Below, in pieces: positions 53,367-63,444 of a DNA stretch of 64,000 bases. Origin of the DNA: Nguyenibacter vanlangensis (GTDB taxonomy: Bacteria > Pseudomonadota > Alphaproteobacteria > Acetobacterales > Acetobacteraceae); contig NZ_CP152276.1 in the NCBI RefSeq assembly GCF_038719015.1, forward strand, positions 4,481,501 through 4,545,500, read 5' to 3'. The notes under the pieces are model-generated. The model saw only the letters and a list, made by a program, of their open reading frames with translations, ran no database searches and had not been told where the DNA came from. Position 1 is the first letter of the stretch. Each line of letters opens with the position of its first letter. Position numbers and translations under genes: made by a program.

Positions 53367-55124
53367 ATGTGCGGCATCGCCGGTATCGTGTGCGCCCGCG
53401 CGGCCACCCCGCCCGATCCGGCCATCCTCGGCCGCATGGTCGATGCGCTGCGCCATCGCGGCCCCGACGGCAGCGGCGTCGTCGCCGCCGGCCGCGCCAG
53501 CCTGGGCCATGCCAGGCTGGCCATCATCGACCTCGCGGGCGGCGACCAGCCGCTGCGCGCCGGCGCCGCCACCCTGGTCGCCAACGGCGAAATCTACAAC
53601 GATCCGGCCATCCGCGCCCGGCTGGGCCCGGCCGGCTACCGCACCGGCAGCGATTGCGAATCGGCGCTCCAGCTCTGGCTGCGCGACGGGCAGGGCTACA
53701 CGGCCGGCCTGCGCGGCATGTACGCCATCGCGATCACCGAACCCGGCAACCAGGATTTGGTCCTGTCGCGCGACCCGTTCGGCATCAAGCCGCTCTACGT
53801 GGCCGAGGCCGGCGGCCGCGTCCTCTTCGCCTCCGAACCGCGCGCCATCCTGGCCTCCGGGCTCGTTGCGCGCGGTCTCAGCCCCGCCGCGCGCAACGAA
53901 CTGCTCCAGCTCCATTTCACCACCGGGCGCGACACCATCTTCCCCGGGATCTCCCGCGTCCTGCCGGGCGAGACGGTGCGCGTCGCCGACGGCCGCATCC
54001 TCGACCGCCGGCGCCAGCCCGCGCTGCCCGACGGCCCGGTCGAACAGCTCGGCGAGGACGCGGCCCTGGCCCGTCTCGACGCCGCCCTGACCGACAGCGT
54101 CGCCGTCCACGAACGCGCCGACGTGCCCTTCGGCATGTTTCTCTCCGGCGGCATCGACAGCACCGCCGTGCTGGTCGCCATGGCCCGGCTCGGCGGCCCG
54201 CCGGTCCAGGCCTGGACCGCCGCCTTCGACGCGCCGGGCGCCGCCGACGAAACCGAACACGCCGCCGCCCTGGCCCAGGCCACCGGGGCGCGGCACCGCG
54301 TGCTGCGCATCGATCGCGACATGGTCTGGCGCGACCTGCCCGCCATCGTCGACGCGATGGACGACCCCGTCGCCGACTACGCCATCATCCCGACCTGGCT
54401 GCTCGCCCGCGCCGCCCGCCAGGACGTCAAGGTCGTGCTGTCCGGCGAGGGCGGCGACGAGCTGATGGCCGGCTATGGCCGCTATCGCCGCGCCATGCGC
54501 CCCTGGTGGCGCGGCGGCCGCCGGATGCGCCCGCGCGGCACGTTCGACGGGCTCGACGTGCTCGGCGAGACGATGCGCGGCTGGCGCGACGGCATCGCCG
54601 CCGCCGAACGCGCGACGCTCGCCGCCCCCACCCGGCTCGCGGCCGCCCAGGCCGCCGACATCGCCGAATGGCTGCCCAACGACCTGCTGCTCAAGCTCGA
54701 TCGCTGCCTGATGGCTCACGGGGTCGAAGGCCGCACCCCGCTGCTGGACCCGGCGGTGGCCGGCGCGGTCTACCGCCTGCCCGACAGCATGAAGGTCCGC
54801 GGCCGCATGGGCAAATGGCTGCTGCGCCGCTGGGTGGAGCAGGCACTTCCCGCCGCCCGGCCCTTCGCCCCCAAGCAGGGCTTCACCGTCCCGGTCGGGG
54901 CCTGGATCGAACAGGACGCGGACAGGCTCGGTCCCCTGGTCGCCCGCCAGCCCGGCATCGCCGAGATCGCGTCCGAATCCCGCGTCCGCGCCCTGTTCGC
55001 CCGCGCCTCGGAACGCCGCGCCCGCCACGCGGCGTGGACCTTGCTGTTCTACGCGCTCTGGCACCAGATCCATTTGCGCGGCATATCGTCCGACGGGGAC
55101 GTGTTCTCGGTGCTCGCCGCCTGA
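53367..55124 (+). CDS. asnB: Asparagine synthetase (glutamine-hydrolysing)
   Basis: The 585-residue protein starts MCGIAGIV with Cys2 as the glutaminase nucleophile. It has ALRHRGPDGSG, GEIYND, RDPFGIKPLYVAEAGGRVLF and the ATP-pyrophosphatase motif FGMFLSGGIDSTAVLVAMAR, then VVLSGEGGDELMAGYGRYRR. It amidates aspartate. Its neighbours are two glycosyltransferases, so a role in modifying a surface glycan or peptide is possible; AsnB homologues are common in such clusters. Confidence 0.92.
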   Translation: MCGIAGIVCARAATPPDPAILGRMVDALRHRGPDGSGVVAAGRASLGHARLAIIDLAGGDQPLRAGAATLVANGEIYNDPAIRARLGPAGYRTGSDCESALQLWLRDGQGYTAGLRGMYAIAITEPGNQDLVLSRDPFGIKPLYVAEAGGRVLFASEPRAILASGLVARGLSPAARNELLQLHFTTGRDTIFPGISRVLPGETVRVADGRILDRRRQPALPDGPVEQLGEDAALARLDAALTDSVAVHERADVPFGMFLSGGIDSTAVLVAMARLGGPPVQAWTAAFDAPGAADETEHAAALAQATGARHRVLRIDRDMVWRDLPAIVDAMDDPVADYAIIPTWLLARAARQDVKVVLSGEGGDELMAGYGRYRRAMRPWWRGGRRMRPRGTFDGLDVLGETMRGWRDGIAAAERATLAAPTRLAAAQAADIAEWLPNDLLLKLDRCLMAHGVEGRTPLLDPAVAGAVYRLPDSMKVRGRMGKWLLRRWVEQALPAARPFAPKQGFTVPVGAWIEQDADRLGPLVARQPGIAEIASESRVRALFARASERRARHAAWTLLFYALWHQIHLRGISSDGDVFSVLAA

Positions 55125-55170
55125 CGGCGCCGGGCAGCGGCGCGCCCGCCGGCATTCTGGAGGCAGCCTC

Positions 55171-56490
55171 ATGCATTTCGACCTGATCATCCGCAACGGC
55201 GTCTGCGTGCTCCCCTGGGGCGAGGCGCGGACCGACATCGGTGTCACGGACGGCCGCATCGCCAGCCTGTCCGCCGGGATCGCCGACGACGCCGACCAGG
55301 TGATCGACGCTGCCGGCCTGCACGTCCTGCCCGGCCTGATCGACCCGCACGTGCACCTGCGCGATCCGGGCGACGCCACGGTCGAATCCATCCCCACCGG
55401 CACCCGCGCCGCGGCCCTGGGCGGGGTGACCACCGTCTTCGACATGCCCAACACCCAGCCCGCGATCACCGACGCCGACATGCTGCGCTGGAAGCAGGAC
55501 TACGCCGCGCGCGAAAGCTGGGTCGATCTCGGCCTCTATGTCGGCGCGACGCGCGACAACACGCCCAGGCTGGGCGAATACGAGACATTCGCCGGCGTCT
55601 GCGCGATCAAGGTCTTCGCCGGCTCCTCGACCGGCAACCTGATGATCGAGGACGACGCGGGCATCCGCCGCGTGCTCGAACACGGCCACCGCCGCGTCGC
55701 CTTCCATTCCGAGGACGAATATCGCCTCCAGGACCGCAAGGCGATGTTCTCCGAGGGCATGCCCTATCGCATGCACCCCGCCTGGCGGGACGAGGAATGC
55801 GCCTTCCTCGGCACCAGGCGCATCGTCGCCCTGGCCCGCAGCACCGGCCGCCCGGTCCACATCCTGCATACCTCGACCGCCGAGGAACTGGCCTGGCTGC
55901 CGGCGCACCGCGACATCGCCACGATCGAGGTCCTGGTCAACCACCTGACCCAGATCGCCCCCGAATGCTACGACGCGCTGGGCCCGCTCGCGATCATGAA
56001 CCCCCCCATCCGCGACCGCCGCCATTACGACGCGGCGTGGGAGGCCGTGCGCAACGGCACGGTCGACACGATCGGCTCGGACCACGCGCCGCACTCCCTG
56101 GCCGCCAAGGCCCGTCCCTGGCCCGCCACCCCCGCCGGCCTGACCGGGGTGCAGACCCTGGTGCCCGTCATGCTGGACCATGTCGGCGCCGGACGCCTCT
56201 CCCTCGGCCGCATGGTCGACCTCATGGCCGCCGGCCCCGCCCGGGTCTACGGCCTGCAGGCCAAGGGCCGCATCGCCCTGGGCTACGACGCCGATTTCAC
56301 CCTGGTGGACCTCAAGGCCCGCCGCCGCATCACCAACGACTGGATCGCCACCCCCGCCGGCTGGACCCCCTTCGACGGCATGCAGGTCACCGGCTGGCCC
56401 CTCGCCACCATCGTCCGCGGCCACCCCGTGATGCGCGAAGACACGATTCTGGGCACCCCGGTCGGCAAGCTCGCCCGCTTCGCGCCCTGA
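55171..56490 (+). CDS. pyrC: Dihydroorotase
   Basis: The 439-residue amidohydrolase has LPGLIDPHVHLRDPGDATVE with the metal-binding HxH and the carbamylated-Lys region CAIKVFAGSSTGNLMIEDD. VHILHTSTAEELAWL and TIGSDHAPHSLAAKARPWPA with the fourth metal ligand follow. The layout is the class I (PyrC-like allantoinase/DHOase) group. It forms dihydroorotate in pyrimidine synthesis; allantoinase is the main alternative. GGAGGCAGCCTC precedes the ATG. Confidence 0.85.
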   Translation: MHFDLIIRNGVCVLPWGEARTDIGVTDGRIASLSAGIADDADQVIDAAGLHVLPGLIDPHVHLRDPGDATVESIPTGTRAAALGGVTTVFDMPNTQPAITDADMLRWKQDYAARESWVDLGLYVGATRDNTPRLGEYETFAGVCAIKVFAGSSTGNLMIEDDAGIRRVLEHGHRRVAFHSEDEYRLQDRKAMFSEGMPYRMHPAWRDEECAFLGTRRIVALARSTGRPVHILHTSTAEELAWLPAHRDIATIEVLVNHLTQIAPECYDALGPLAIMNPPIRDRRHYDAAWEAVRNGTVDTIGSDHAPHSLAAKARPWPATPAGLTGVQTLVPVMLDHVGAGRLSLGRMVDLMAAGPARVYGLQAKGRIALGYDADFTLVDLKARRRITNDWIATPAGWTPFDGMQVTGWPLATIVRGHPVMREDTILGTPVGKLARFAP

Positions 56491-56584
56491 ACACCATGAT
56501 ATCCCATAATCCCGGCGCGTCGTTGCCGCCACGCCACATCCCGGCTATGGTCCCGGCTTGATCGGGCGGCCGGGAACCGCCCAC

Positions 56585-57295
56585 ATGGCGGAGAACGAGC
56601 AAGACGTGGCTGACGACATCTTCAGGGAAGTCGATGAGGGTTTGCGCGCGGACCGACTGCGCGCCCTGGCGCGCCGCTACGCCCTCGCGGCCGCGGCCGT
56701 CATCGGCGTGGCAGCCGCCGGCGCCGGCATATGGCAATACCAGGCCTGGCAGCAGCGCCAAGCGGATCGCGCAGCCGCCGCGACCTACTTCGCCGCCCTG
56801 CGCACGGCTGACAGCAGCCACATCATGCCGGGCGAGACGACGTCCCTGACCCCCCAGCAGCATGATGCCCTGGCCCGTCTCGCTACACTCGACGGCGCCC
56901 CGGCCGGCCTGCGCACGATGGCACGGTTCCAGCGGGCAACCCTGCTGGTCTCCAGCGGCGACGCGGCCGGTGCCCTGAGGCTGTGGAACGCGATCGCCGA
57001 GGATTCTGCCGCGGATCCGCTCCTGCGTTCCCTGGCCAGCCTGTTCTGGGTTCAGCACCAGATCGACCATGGCGACCCGGCCACCCTCCGCTCGCGCCTT
57101 GCGACGCTGGACGCCGAGGGCATGCCCTGGCGAGATTTCGCCATGGAAGCCGAGGCATTGCTGGACCTGCGCCAGGGGCACGCCGCCGATGCCCGCCGGC
57201 GCCTCGCGCAACTCAGCGCGGAAGCGGACATCCCCGAAGGGATGCGTAGCCGCGCGGGTGGATTGTTGCAGACGCTGAACGCCAATCCATTATAA
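56585..57295 (+). CDS. YfgM-like tetratricopeptide protein, inner membrane
   Basis: The 236-residue protein has a cytoplasmic helix (DDIFREVDEGLRADRLRALA) and one TM (YALAAAAVIGVAAAGAGIWQ). A periplasmic TPR-type region follows: WQQRQADRAAAATYFAALRT, RFQRATLLVSSGDAAGALRL, LRSRLATLDAEGMPWRDFAM. This matches the UPF0070/YfgM family, often found upstream of bamB, as here. YfgM assists periplasmic chaperones in E. coli. Overall GC content is lower from here on than in the preceding part of the window. Confidence 0.85.
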   Translation: MAENEQDVADDIFREVDEGLRADRLRALARRYALAAAAVIGVAAAGAGIWQYQAWQQRQADRAAAATYFAALRTADSSHIMPGETTSLTPQQHDALARLATLDGAPAGLRTMARFQRATLLVSSGDAAGALRLWNAIAEDSAADPLLRSLASLFWVQHQIDHGDPATLRSRLATLDAEGMPWRDFAMEAEALLDLRQGHAADARRRLAQLSAEADIPEGMRSRAGGLLQTLNANPL

Positions 57296-57413
57296 TCCGC
57301 CGCCTTCCCAAGCCCACGCAAGGGCGCCTTTGCAGCGCCCGTATAGAATTGGAATTGGATGCGCAGGCGCCGAGAACCGCCTTCGCTCCGCTCCCTCGCA
57401 GTGCAGGATAGAC

Positions 57414-58784
57414 ATGAACAAAGTTCTGACCCGCCGTCATGCGCTTCTGGGCGGATCGATATTGCCGTTTCTGGCGGGATGCAGCCTGTTCGAGGATGAC
57501 GAGAAGCCTCTGTTGGCGGGCAAACGCATAGACGTGCTGAGCACGGGTGCCGGACTGATGGTCGACCCCGACGACCACACGCCGATCGCCGTTCCCGCCC
57601 AGACAATGGTGGCCGAGTGGCCGCAACCCGGGCGTCTTCCCACCCATGAAGGCGTCAACCTGGGGTGGAGCGGCCATATGCGCCGCGAATGGTCACGGGA
57701 TATCGGCGCCGGAGTGTCCGAGCCCGACTTCATGGCCTGGGCAGCTCTTGGTTCAAACGGGCGCGGCGTCTTGCAGGCGACGCCCATCGTCTCGAACGGC
57801 CGGATTTTCGTCGGCGACGCCCAGGGGGTCATTCGCGCGTATGAATGGCCGCGCATGCGTCAATTATGGAGTTTCACCCCCAAGCCCAAGAAAATGCAGT
57901 CCAGCAATCTTGGGGGCGGGTTCGGTGTCGCGGGCGATACCTTATATATCGTAGATGGCGTCGCGCAGACCCTGGCGGTGGACGTCGCGACCGGTCACGT
58001 CAAATGGCGTATCGATACCGGGACGCCGGGACGCTCGGCACCGACCATCGCCGATGGGCGCGTGTTTTTCGGAACGATCGATGAGCGACTGTTCGCCGTC
58101 GAGGCCGCGACGGGCAAAGTTCTATGGACATATACGGCGACGCCCGCCGATACCGTCATCTTCGGTCAGCCCGCGCCGGCCGTGGTGGGAGACGTGGTCA
58201 TCGCGGGTTTCGGTTCGGGCGACCTTGTCGCCCTGCGGGCCGAAAGCGGCGAGACGGTCTGGAGCGATACGCTCGGCAGCACCAACGGCCAGGAATCGAC
58301 GGTTGATTTTTCTTGCGTCCGCGGCATGCCGGTGGTCGTTGACGGTACGGTCTACGCGATCAGCGCGGGTTCCATCCTTGTTGCGATGGATCTGCGTTCG
58401 GGCCGGCGACTCTGGGAACGCGCCATCGCCGGGCAGAACAGCTTGCTGGTTGTCGATAACTGGCTCTATGTGCTGTCGCTCGATCAGCAACTGGCCTGTA
58501 TCGACCGGGTGAATGGTCATGTTCGCTGGATCACCCAGTTGCGTCGTTATCGCCGTGTGGCGGCGCAGAAGGATGCCATAACATGGACCGGTCCGATCCT
58601 GGCGGGCGGCAAGTTGCTGTGTGTCAGCACCCTGCCGGAAACGGGTTATGTGACCGTGGATCCGACGACCGGTGCCATCGGGGCCATCGGCAGCCTGCCG
58701 GGGATTGTCACGGTGGCGCCGATTGTTGTTGATGGCCGGCTTCTGCTGATGACCGATGACGGCCATCTGCTTGCGTATAGTTAG
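57414..58784 (+). CDS. bamB: Outer membrane assembly lipoprotein BamB
   Basis: The 456-residue protein starts MNKVLTRRHALLGGSILPFL and has a lipobox LAGC, so it is a lipoprotein. The TRRHALLGG just before the hydrophobic stretch is a twin-arginine-like motif, unusual for BamB. The rest is a PQQ-type beta-propeller: TPIVSNGRIFVGDAQGVIRA, SAPTIADGRVFFGTIDERLF, KLLCVSTLPETGYVTVDPTT. It belongs to the BAM complex that inserts outer-membrane proteins. It lies upstream of der, as in many proteobacteria. An upstream in-frame ATG is ignored because the signal begins at this one. Confidence 0.9.
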   Translation: MNKVLTRRHALLGGSILPFLAGCSLFEDDEKPLLAGKRIDVLSTGAGLMVDPDDHTPIAVPAQTMVAEWPQPGRLPTHEGVNLGWSGHMRREWSRDIGAGVSEPDFMAWAALGSNGRGVLQATPIVSNGRIFVGDAQGVIRAYEWPRMRQLWSFTPKPKKMQSSNLGGGFGVAGDTLYIVDGVAQTLAVDVATGHVKWRIDTGTPGRSAPTIADGRVFFGTIDERLFAVEAATGKVLWTYTATPADTVIFGQPAPAVVGDVVIAGFGSGDLVALRAESGETVWSDTLGSTNGQESTVDFSCVRGMPVVVDGTVYAISAGSILVAMDLRSGRRLWERAIAGQNSLLVVDNWLYVLSLDQQLACIDRVNGHVRWITQLRRYRRVAAQKDAITWTGPILAGGKLLCVSTLPETGYVTVDPTTGAIGAIGSLPGIVTVAPIVVDGRLLLMTDDGHLLAYS

Positions 58785-58799
58785 GAGTTGCTGAGAACG

Positions 58800-60209
58800 G
58801 TGGCTAAGTCTCTTTCCACGTCGGCTGGGAACGATTTGCCGGTGGTGGTGATCGCTGGCCGCCCGAATGTCGGCAAATCGACCCTCTTCAACCGGTTGGT
58901 CGGGCGGCGCCAGGCCCTGGTCGCCGACACCCCGGGCGTGACGCGTGACCGCAAGGAAGCCCAGGCTACGCTGCGGGGGCGTCGTGTGCGGCTGATCGAT
59001 ACGGCGGGGTTGGAAGAAGCCGCGGCCGAAAGCCTGGCGGGGCGCATGCGGGCTTCGTCCGAACTGGCCGTCGCTCATGCCGACCTGGTCCTGTTCTGCG
59101 TGGATGCACGGGCCGGGATCACACCCGCCGATGAACATTTTGCGGCGTGGCTGCGCCGGCAGGGGCGTCCCGTCCTGCTGATCGCCAACAAGGCGGAAGG
59201 GCGCGGCGGCGCTGCGACGGCCCTCGAAGCCTACGCCCTGGGACTGGGCTCCCCCCTCGCTGTTTCCGCCGAGCATGGTGAGGGCCTGGCAGATCTCATG
59301 GGGGAAATCGCGGACCGCCTGCCGCCCAAGGAAGAAGACGCGCCGGCCCCTGCGGCATCGGATGCTGCCGAACCGGACGAGGAAGATGAGCGGCCGCAAG
59401 GTCCTCTGCGCATGGCGATCGTCGGTCGTCCGAATGCCGGCAAATCGACCTTGCTGAATCGCCTTTTGGGCGAGGAACGGATGATCACCGGGCCCGAACC
59501 CGGACTCACACGGGATTCGATCTCGGTCCTGCTCCATGACGAACACGGGCCAATCCAGTTGGTCGACACAGCCGGTCTGCGCCGACGCGCCAGAATTGAC
59601 GAGGCATTGGAAAAAATGTCCGTCTCGGCGTCGATCGAGGCGCTGAAAATGGCCGAAATCGTTGTCCTGGTGCTTGATGCCACGCTGGGCGTGCAGGAGC
59701 AGGATCTGCAGATCGCCCGTCTGATCGAACGCGAGGGGCGCTGCTGTGTCCTGGCGCTCAACAAATGGGATGCCGTCGATGATCGGGCTGCCGCCCGTCA
59801 GGCGATCGTTGACAGGATCGAGGCATCGCTCGCCCAGATGCGGGGCATTCCCGTCGTGTCCTTTTCGGCGCTGACCGGGGCGGGTGTGCAAAAGCTTCTG
59901 CCGGTCGTGCGGCGCGCCTATGCGATCTGGAACAAGCGCATCTCGACCGGCGAATTGAATCGCTGGTTTGAAATGATGCTCGAACGGCATAATCCGCCAT
60001 TGGTGAATGGCCGGCGGCTGAAGCTGCGCTACATGACGCAGGCGAAGGCGCGGCCACCGACTTTCGTTCTCTTCGGCACACGGGCCGAACAATTGCCCGA
60101 AGATTATCAACGCTATCTGGTCAATGGTCTTCGCGAGACATTCGACCTGCCGGGAACGCCAATTCGGCTGCAACTCCGCGGAACACGCAATCCCTATACC
60201 GAGGGATAG
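58800..60209 (+). CDS. der: Ribosome-associated GTPase Der (EngA)
   Basis: The 469-residue protein has two GTPase domains: VVIAGRPNVGKSTLFNRLVG with DTPGVTRDR and later VIDTAG-like LIDTAGLEE, and MAIVGRPNAGKSTLLNRLLG with GPEPGLTRDSISVLL and LVDTAGLRRRARI. A KH domain closes it (LKLRYMTQAKARPPTFVLFG). It is essential for 50S subunit assembly. GTG at 58800 (VAKSLSTS) is taken as start; TTG at 58788 would overlap the AGGAG of the previous stop. The acid-rich linker EEDAPAPAASDAAEPDEEDE sits between the two GTPases. Confidence 0.95.
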   Translation: MAKSLSTSAGNDLPVVVIAGRPNVGKSTLFNRLVGRRQALVADTPGVTRDRKEAQATLRGRRVRLIDTAGLEEAAAESLAGRMRASSELAVAHADLVLFCVDARAGITPADEHFAAWLRRQGRPVLLIANKAEGRGGAATALEAYALGLGSPLAVSAEHGEGLADLMGEIADRLPPKEEDAPAPAASDAAEPDEEDERPQGPLRMAIVGRPNAGKSTLLNRLLGEERMITGPEPGLTRDSISVLLHDEHGPIQLVDTAGLRRRARIDEALEKMSVSASIEALKMAEIVVLVLDATLGVQEQDLQIARLIEREGRCCVLALNKWDAVDDRAAARQAIVDRIEASLAQMRGIPVVSFSALTGAGVQKLLPVVRRAYAIWNKRISTGELNRWFEMMLERHNPPLVNGRRLKLRYMTQAKARPPTFVLFGTRAEQLPEDYQRYLVNGLRETFDLPGTPIRLQLRGTRNPYTEG

Positions 60210-60232
60210 GGCAGCACGCCGATATCGGTCGG

Positions 60233-60271
60233 ACGACGAAAGGTTTGTCCAAAGGATAAGCCTTTCGTCGT
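60233..60271. terminator. Bidirectional terminator between der and the gluconate permease
   Basis: ACGACGAAAGG and CCTTTCGTCGT form an 11-bp stem with a further TTGTCC/GGATAA pairing and an AAA loop. It lies between the convergent ends of der and the permease gene. Confidence 0.7.
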
Positions 60272-60281
60272 TGACGTCAGC

Positions 60282-61625
60282 TCAGTGGATGAACTGGGAC
60301 AGCAACAGGCAAAAGACCAGTCCCAGCACGGCGATCAGCGTTTCGATGACGGACCAGGTCTTCATCGTCTGCCCAACGGACAGACCAAGATATTCCTTGA
60401 TCTGCCAGAAGCCGGCATCGTTCATCGGGCCCAGGGCGACCGATCCCGCACCGGTGACCAGCACCATCAGTTCCGGCGACGTGCCATGGCTCTGCAGCAG
60501 GATCGGTCCGACGATGCCCGACGCGGTGCTCATGGCCACGGTGGCGGATCCTGCGGCAACCCGAACGACGACAGCAAGCATCCACGCCAGCACAAGCAGG
60601 GGAACATGTGCGCCCAGGGCGAGATCGGTAATGGCCTTGGAAATCCCGCTATCGACCAGTTCACGGCCGAAGCCGCCGCCCGCACCGACCAGCAGCATGA
60701 TCAGGGCTGTCGGGCCCAGACTTTCATTGGTAAAGCGCAAGATTGTCTCGCGAGAAAAACCACGCGCCAATCCAAGAACATAGAAGGACAGGATCGTTGC
60801 CAGGACCAGTGCGATGTCGGTATTGCCGACAAAATGCAGGATCGTATTCGGCAGGCTGCCGGGCGAGGCCACCACGTCGGCAACCGATCCGATCAGCATC
60901 AGCAGCACCGGCGAAAGGATGGTGAACACCGTAATCCCGAATGGCGGCATGTTTGCCGGAACATCTTTATTGGAAAATTGTTCGGCGAGAGGCGGCGGGC
61001 CCTCCAGACGCACACGTGGCGTAATATATTTCGCATAGATGGGGCCGGCGAGCGCGGCGATTGGCGTGCCGACGATGACGCCCCAGAAGATCGTCCGGCC
61101 CGTGTCGGCATGATAGGCCGCAAGGGCCAGCAATGTCGCCGGATGAGGCGGCACCATGGCATGCGTGACCGACAAGGCGGCGCCCATCGGCAACGCCAGG
61201 AGCAGCATGGGCGTTGATGTGCGGCGCGCCAGGGTAAAGACAAGAGGGATCAGCAGGACGAAGCCGACTTCGAAGAATACGGGCAATCCGATCAGCAGTC
61301 CGATGATCATCATCGCCCAACTCATTCGGCCCTTGCCGGCAACGCGCGTGATGGTCAACGCGATCTGGTCCGCCCCGCCGGATTCGGCCAGCATCTTGCC
61401 CAGCATGGTGCCCAGCGCGATGACGGTGGCAATGTGTCCCAACACGTGACCGGCCCCGGCCTCGAATGAGGCAACGGCCTTCTGTGGCGGCATGCCGGCG
61501 CCCAGTGCCAGAAGCAGGGACACCGTAAACAGCACGATGAACGGGTTGAATTTGTAGCGGCCGATCAGAAGAACGACGGCCACGATCGCCGTGGTGGCGA
61601 GCACAACTGCAAGGACTGATGACAT
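60282..61625 (-). CDS. Gluconate:H+ symporter (GntP family)
   Basis: The 447-residue transporter has about 12 membrane segments: FNPFIVLFTVSLLLALGAGM, GHIATVIALGTMLGKMLAES, GLPVFFEVGFVLLIPLVFTL with the family's VFFEVGF motif, THAMVPPHPATLLALAAYHA and AGSATVAMSTASGIVGPIL. GntP members import gluconate with a proton, matching the periplasmic gluconate made by Gcd. Its promoter faces the sugar transporter gene at 61929. The 303-bp gap 61626-61928 holds both promoters; I see no conserved operator in it. Confidence 0.9.
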   Translation of the reverse strand: MSSVLAVVLATTAIVAVVLLIGRYKFNPFIVLFTVSLLLALGAGMPPQKAVASFEAGAGHVLGHIATVIALGTMLGKMLAESGGADQIALTITRVAGKGRMSWAMMIIGLLIGLPVFFEVGFVLLIPLVFTLARRTSTPMLLLALPMGAALSVTHAMVPPHPATLLALAAYHADTGRTIFWGVIVGTPIAALAGPIYAKYITPRVRLEGPPPLAEQFSNKDVPANMPPFGITVFTILSPVLLMLIGSVADVVASPGSLPNTILHFVGNTDIALVLATILSFYVLGLARGFSRETILRFTNESLGPTALIMLLVGAGGGFGRELVDSGISKAITDLALGAHVPLLVLAWMLAVVVRVAAGSATVAMSTASGIVGPILLQSHGTSPELMVLVTGAGSVALGPMNDAGFWQIKEYLGLSVGQTMKTWSVIETLIAVLGLVFCLLLSQFIH

Positions 61626-61928
61626 GGAACCACGTCTGTAAAGATGAGAACACGCATCACTGCGTCATGTTCGCAGGTTGTCAATCGGGCCGCCGGTCAC
61701 ATCTCCGGTGAGATGAACGGTTCCTGACATTCGATATTTTTTGGCCACGGTATGACCGCGCACCCCCATATGCCTAGTCAGGCGCGGCGGTTTCGTTTCA
61801 TAAGAAATTTCCCGGGCATCCGTGGCAGCGCCGCCTGGTCGCCCCCTGGGACGAAAACGGTCTGAAATAAACAGCGGCGCCAGGTTTGCGCCGTAAGAAT
61901 GTGAGAACACCGGAGGAACGTCGTTATC

Positions 61929-63344
61929 ATGTCTCTAGACCAGTCAGCCGGGCTTGTGCGGTCGGATGACGGCGTCGGCGCGGCGTCGTCGGCGCGCGCA
62001 ATCGTCGTGGGCATTCTTGCGGCTCTGGCGGGGTTGATGTTCGGCCTGGACACTGGTGTCATCGCGGGTGCGCTGGGTTTCATCGGTGATGAATTCCATG
62101 CCGGCGCCCGTATGCAGGAATGGATCGTGTCGTCCATGATGGCGGCGGCGGCGCTCGGCTCCATGGCGGCCGGCCGCATCTCCTTCCATTTCGGCCGCCG
62201 GCGCGCCCTGTTGGGCGCATCCTTGCTGTTCCTCGCCGGATCCGTCGCCTGCGCGCTCGCGCCGTCGATTTCCGTGCTGATCGCCGGCCGCGTACTGCTG
62301 GGGCTGGCGGTCGGGATCGCCGCCTTCGCCGCGCCTCTCTACATTTCCGAGATCACGGTCGAGGCCGTGCGTGGCGCGATGGTGTCCTTCTACCAGTTGA
62401 TGGTCACGCTGGGGATCTTCCTCGCCTATGTGACGGACAGCTTGCTGTCCTACGGGGCGCATTGGCGTTGGATGCTGGGTCTGATGGCCGTGCCGGCTGC
62501 GCTCTTCTGCCTTGGCTGCGCTGTCCTTCCCGATAGTCCCCGTTGGCTGATGATGCGCGGCGATTCGAAGCGCGCCCGCCAGGTCATGTTGCACCTGCGG
62601 CGCGACCCGACCGAAGCTGATGCCGAAATCCGCGATATCGCCCAGGAACTCCGCAAGCCTGGTGGCAATGGGGGCGCCCTGTTCTGGACGAACGCGAATT
62701 TTCGCCGGTCCGTCATGCTGGGCGTGGCGCTGCAGATCATGCAGCAACTGACCGGTATCAATGTTCTGATGTATTACGCGCCGAAGATCTTCCAGGCGGC
62801 ACATTTCGGCGTTTCCGCCTCGACATGGGCGACGGCCCTGCTCGGCCTGATCAACATGGCCTCGACCGGCTTCGCCATTGCGTTTATCGACCGGTGGGGA
62901 CGGCGTCCTCTGCTTATCCTCAGTTGCGCGATCATGACCGCCGCGATGCTGGGCGCCGGGGGGCTGATGATGTTGGGCGGCGATTCGCTCGCGCAGCAGA
63001 TCGGAATGGTCGCGGCCCTGCTGACCTTCGTGGCGGGATTCGCGATTGGTGCCGGGCCGCTGGTGTGGACGCTCTGTGCCGAAATTCAGCCGCTGCGTGG
63101 GCGCGATTTCGGCATTGCCTGCTCGACTTTCACCAACTGGGCGGCGAACTGGCTGATCAGCAACGTGTTCCTGACCATGATGGCGGCACTGGGCGAGGCG
63201 GTGACGTTCGGGCTGTTCGCCCTGATGAACGGTCTCTTCGTCGTCATCACCCTTCTTTACGTACCCGAGACCCGTGGGGTCTCGCTCGAGGAAATCGAGG
63301 CCCGCCTGATGTCAGGCCGGCGATTGCGTGATCTGGGGCGGTGA
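61929..63344 (+). CDS. Sugar:H+ symporter of the MFS (GalP/XylE-like)
   Basis: The 471-residue protein has 12 TMs and the sugar porter motifs: LAGLMFGLDTGVIAGALGFI, AGRISFHFGRRRALLG, VLLGLAVGIAAFAAPLYISE, VLPDSPRWLMMRGD, LQIMQQLTGINVLMYYAPKI, FIDRWGRRPLLI and the C-terminal YVPETRGVSLEEIEARL. It imports a hexose or pentose with a proton in the inner membrane. GGAGGAACG precedes the ATG by 11 bases. It is divergent from gntP. Confidence 0.93.
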   Translation: MSLDQSAGLVRSDDGVGAASSARAIVVGILAALAGLMFGLDTGVIAGALGFIGDEFHAGARMQEWIVSSMMAAAALGSMAAGRISFHFGRRRALLGASLLFLAGSVACALAPSISVLIAGRVLLGLAVGIAAFAAPLYISEITVEAVRGAMVSFYQLMVTLGIFLAYVTDSLLSYGAHWRWMLGLMAVPAALFCLGCAVLPDSPRWLMMRGDSKRARQVMLHLRRDPTEADAEIRDIAQELRKPGGNGGALFWTNANFRRSVMLGVALQIMQQLTGINVLMYYAPKIFQAAHFGVSASTWATALLGLINMASTGFAIAFIDRWGRRPLLILSCAIMTAAMLGAGGLMMLGGDSLAQQIGMVAALLTFVAGFAIGAGPLVWTLCAEIQPLRGRDFGIACSTFTNWAANWLISNVFLTMMAALGEAVTFGLFALMNGLFVVITLLYVPETRGVSLEEIEARLMSGRRLRDLGR

Positions 63345-63444
63345 CGATGTGCCGTCTGTGAAATGCGACATCAAATGTCGTCAATCAACATGCATCCATC
63401 TTTATTGTTTCTAGTCTCCCAGCTCGGATAAAGGAGAAAGCGTC

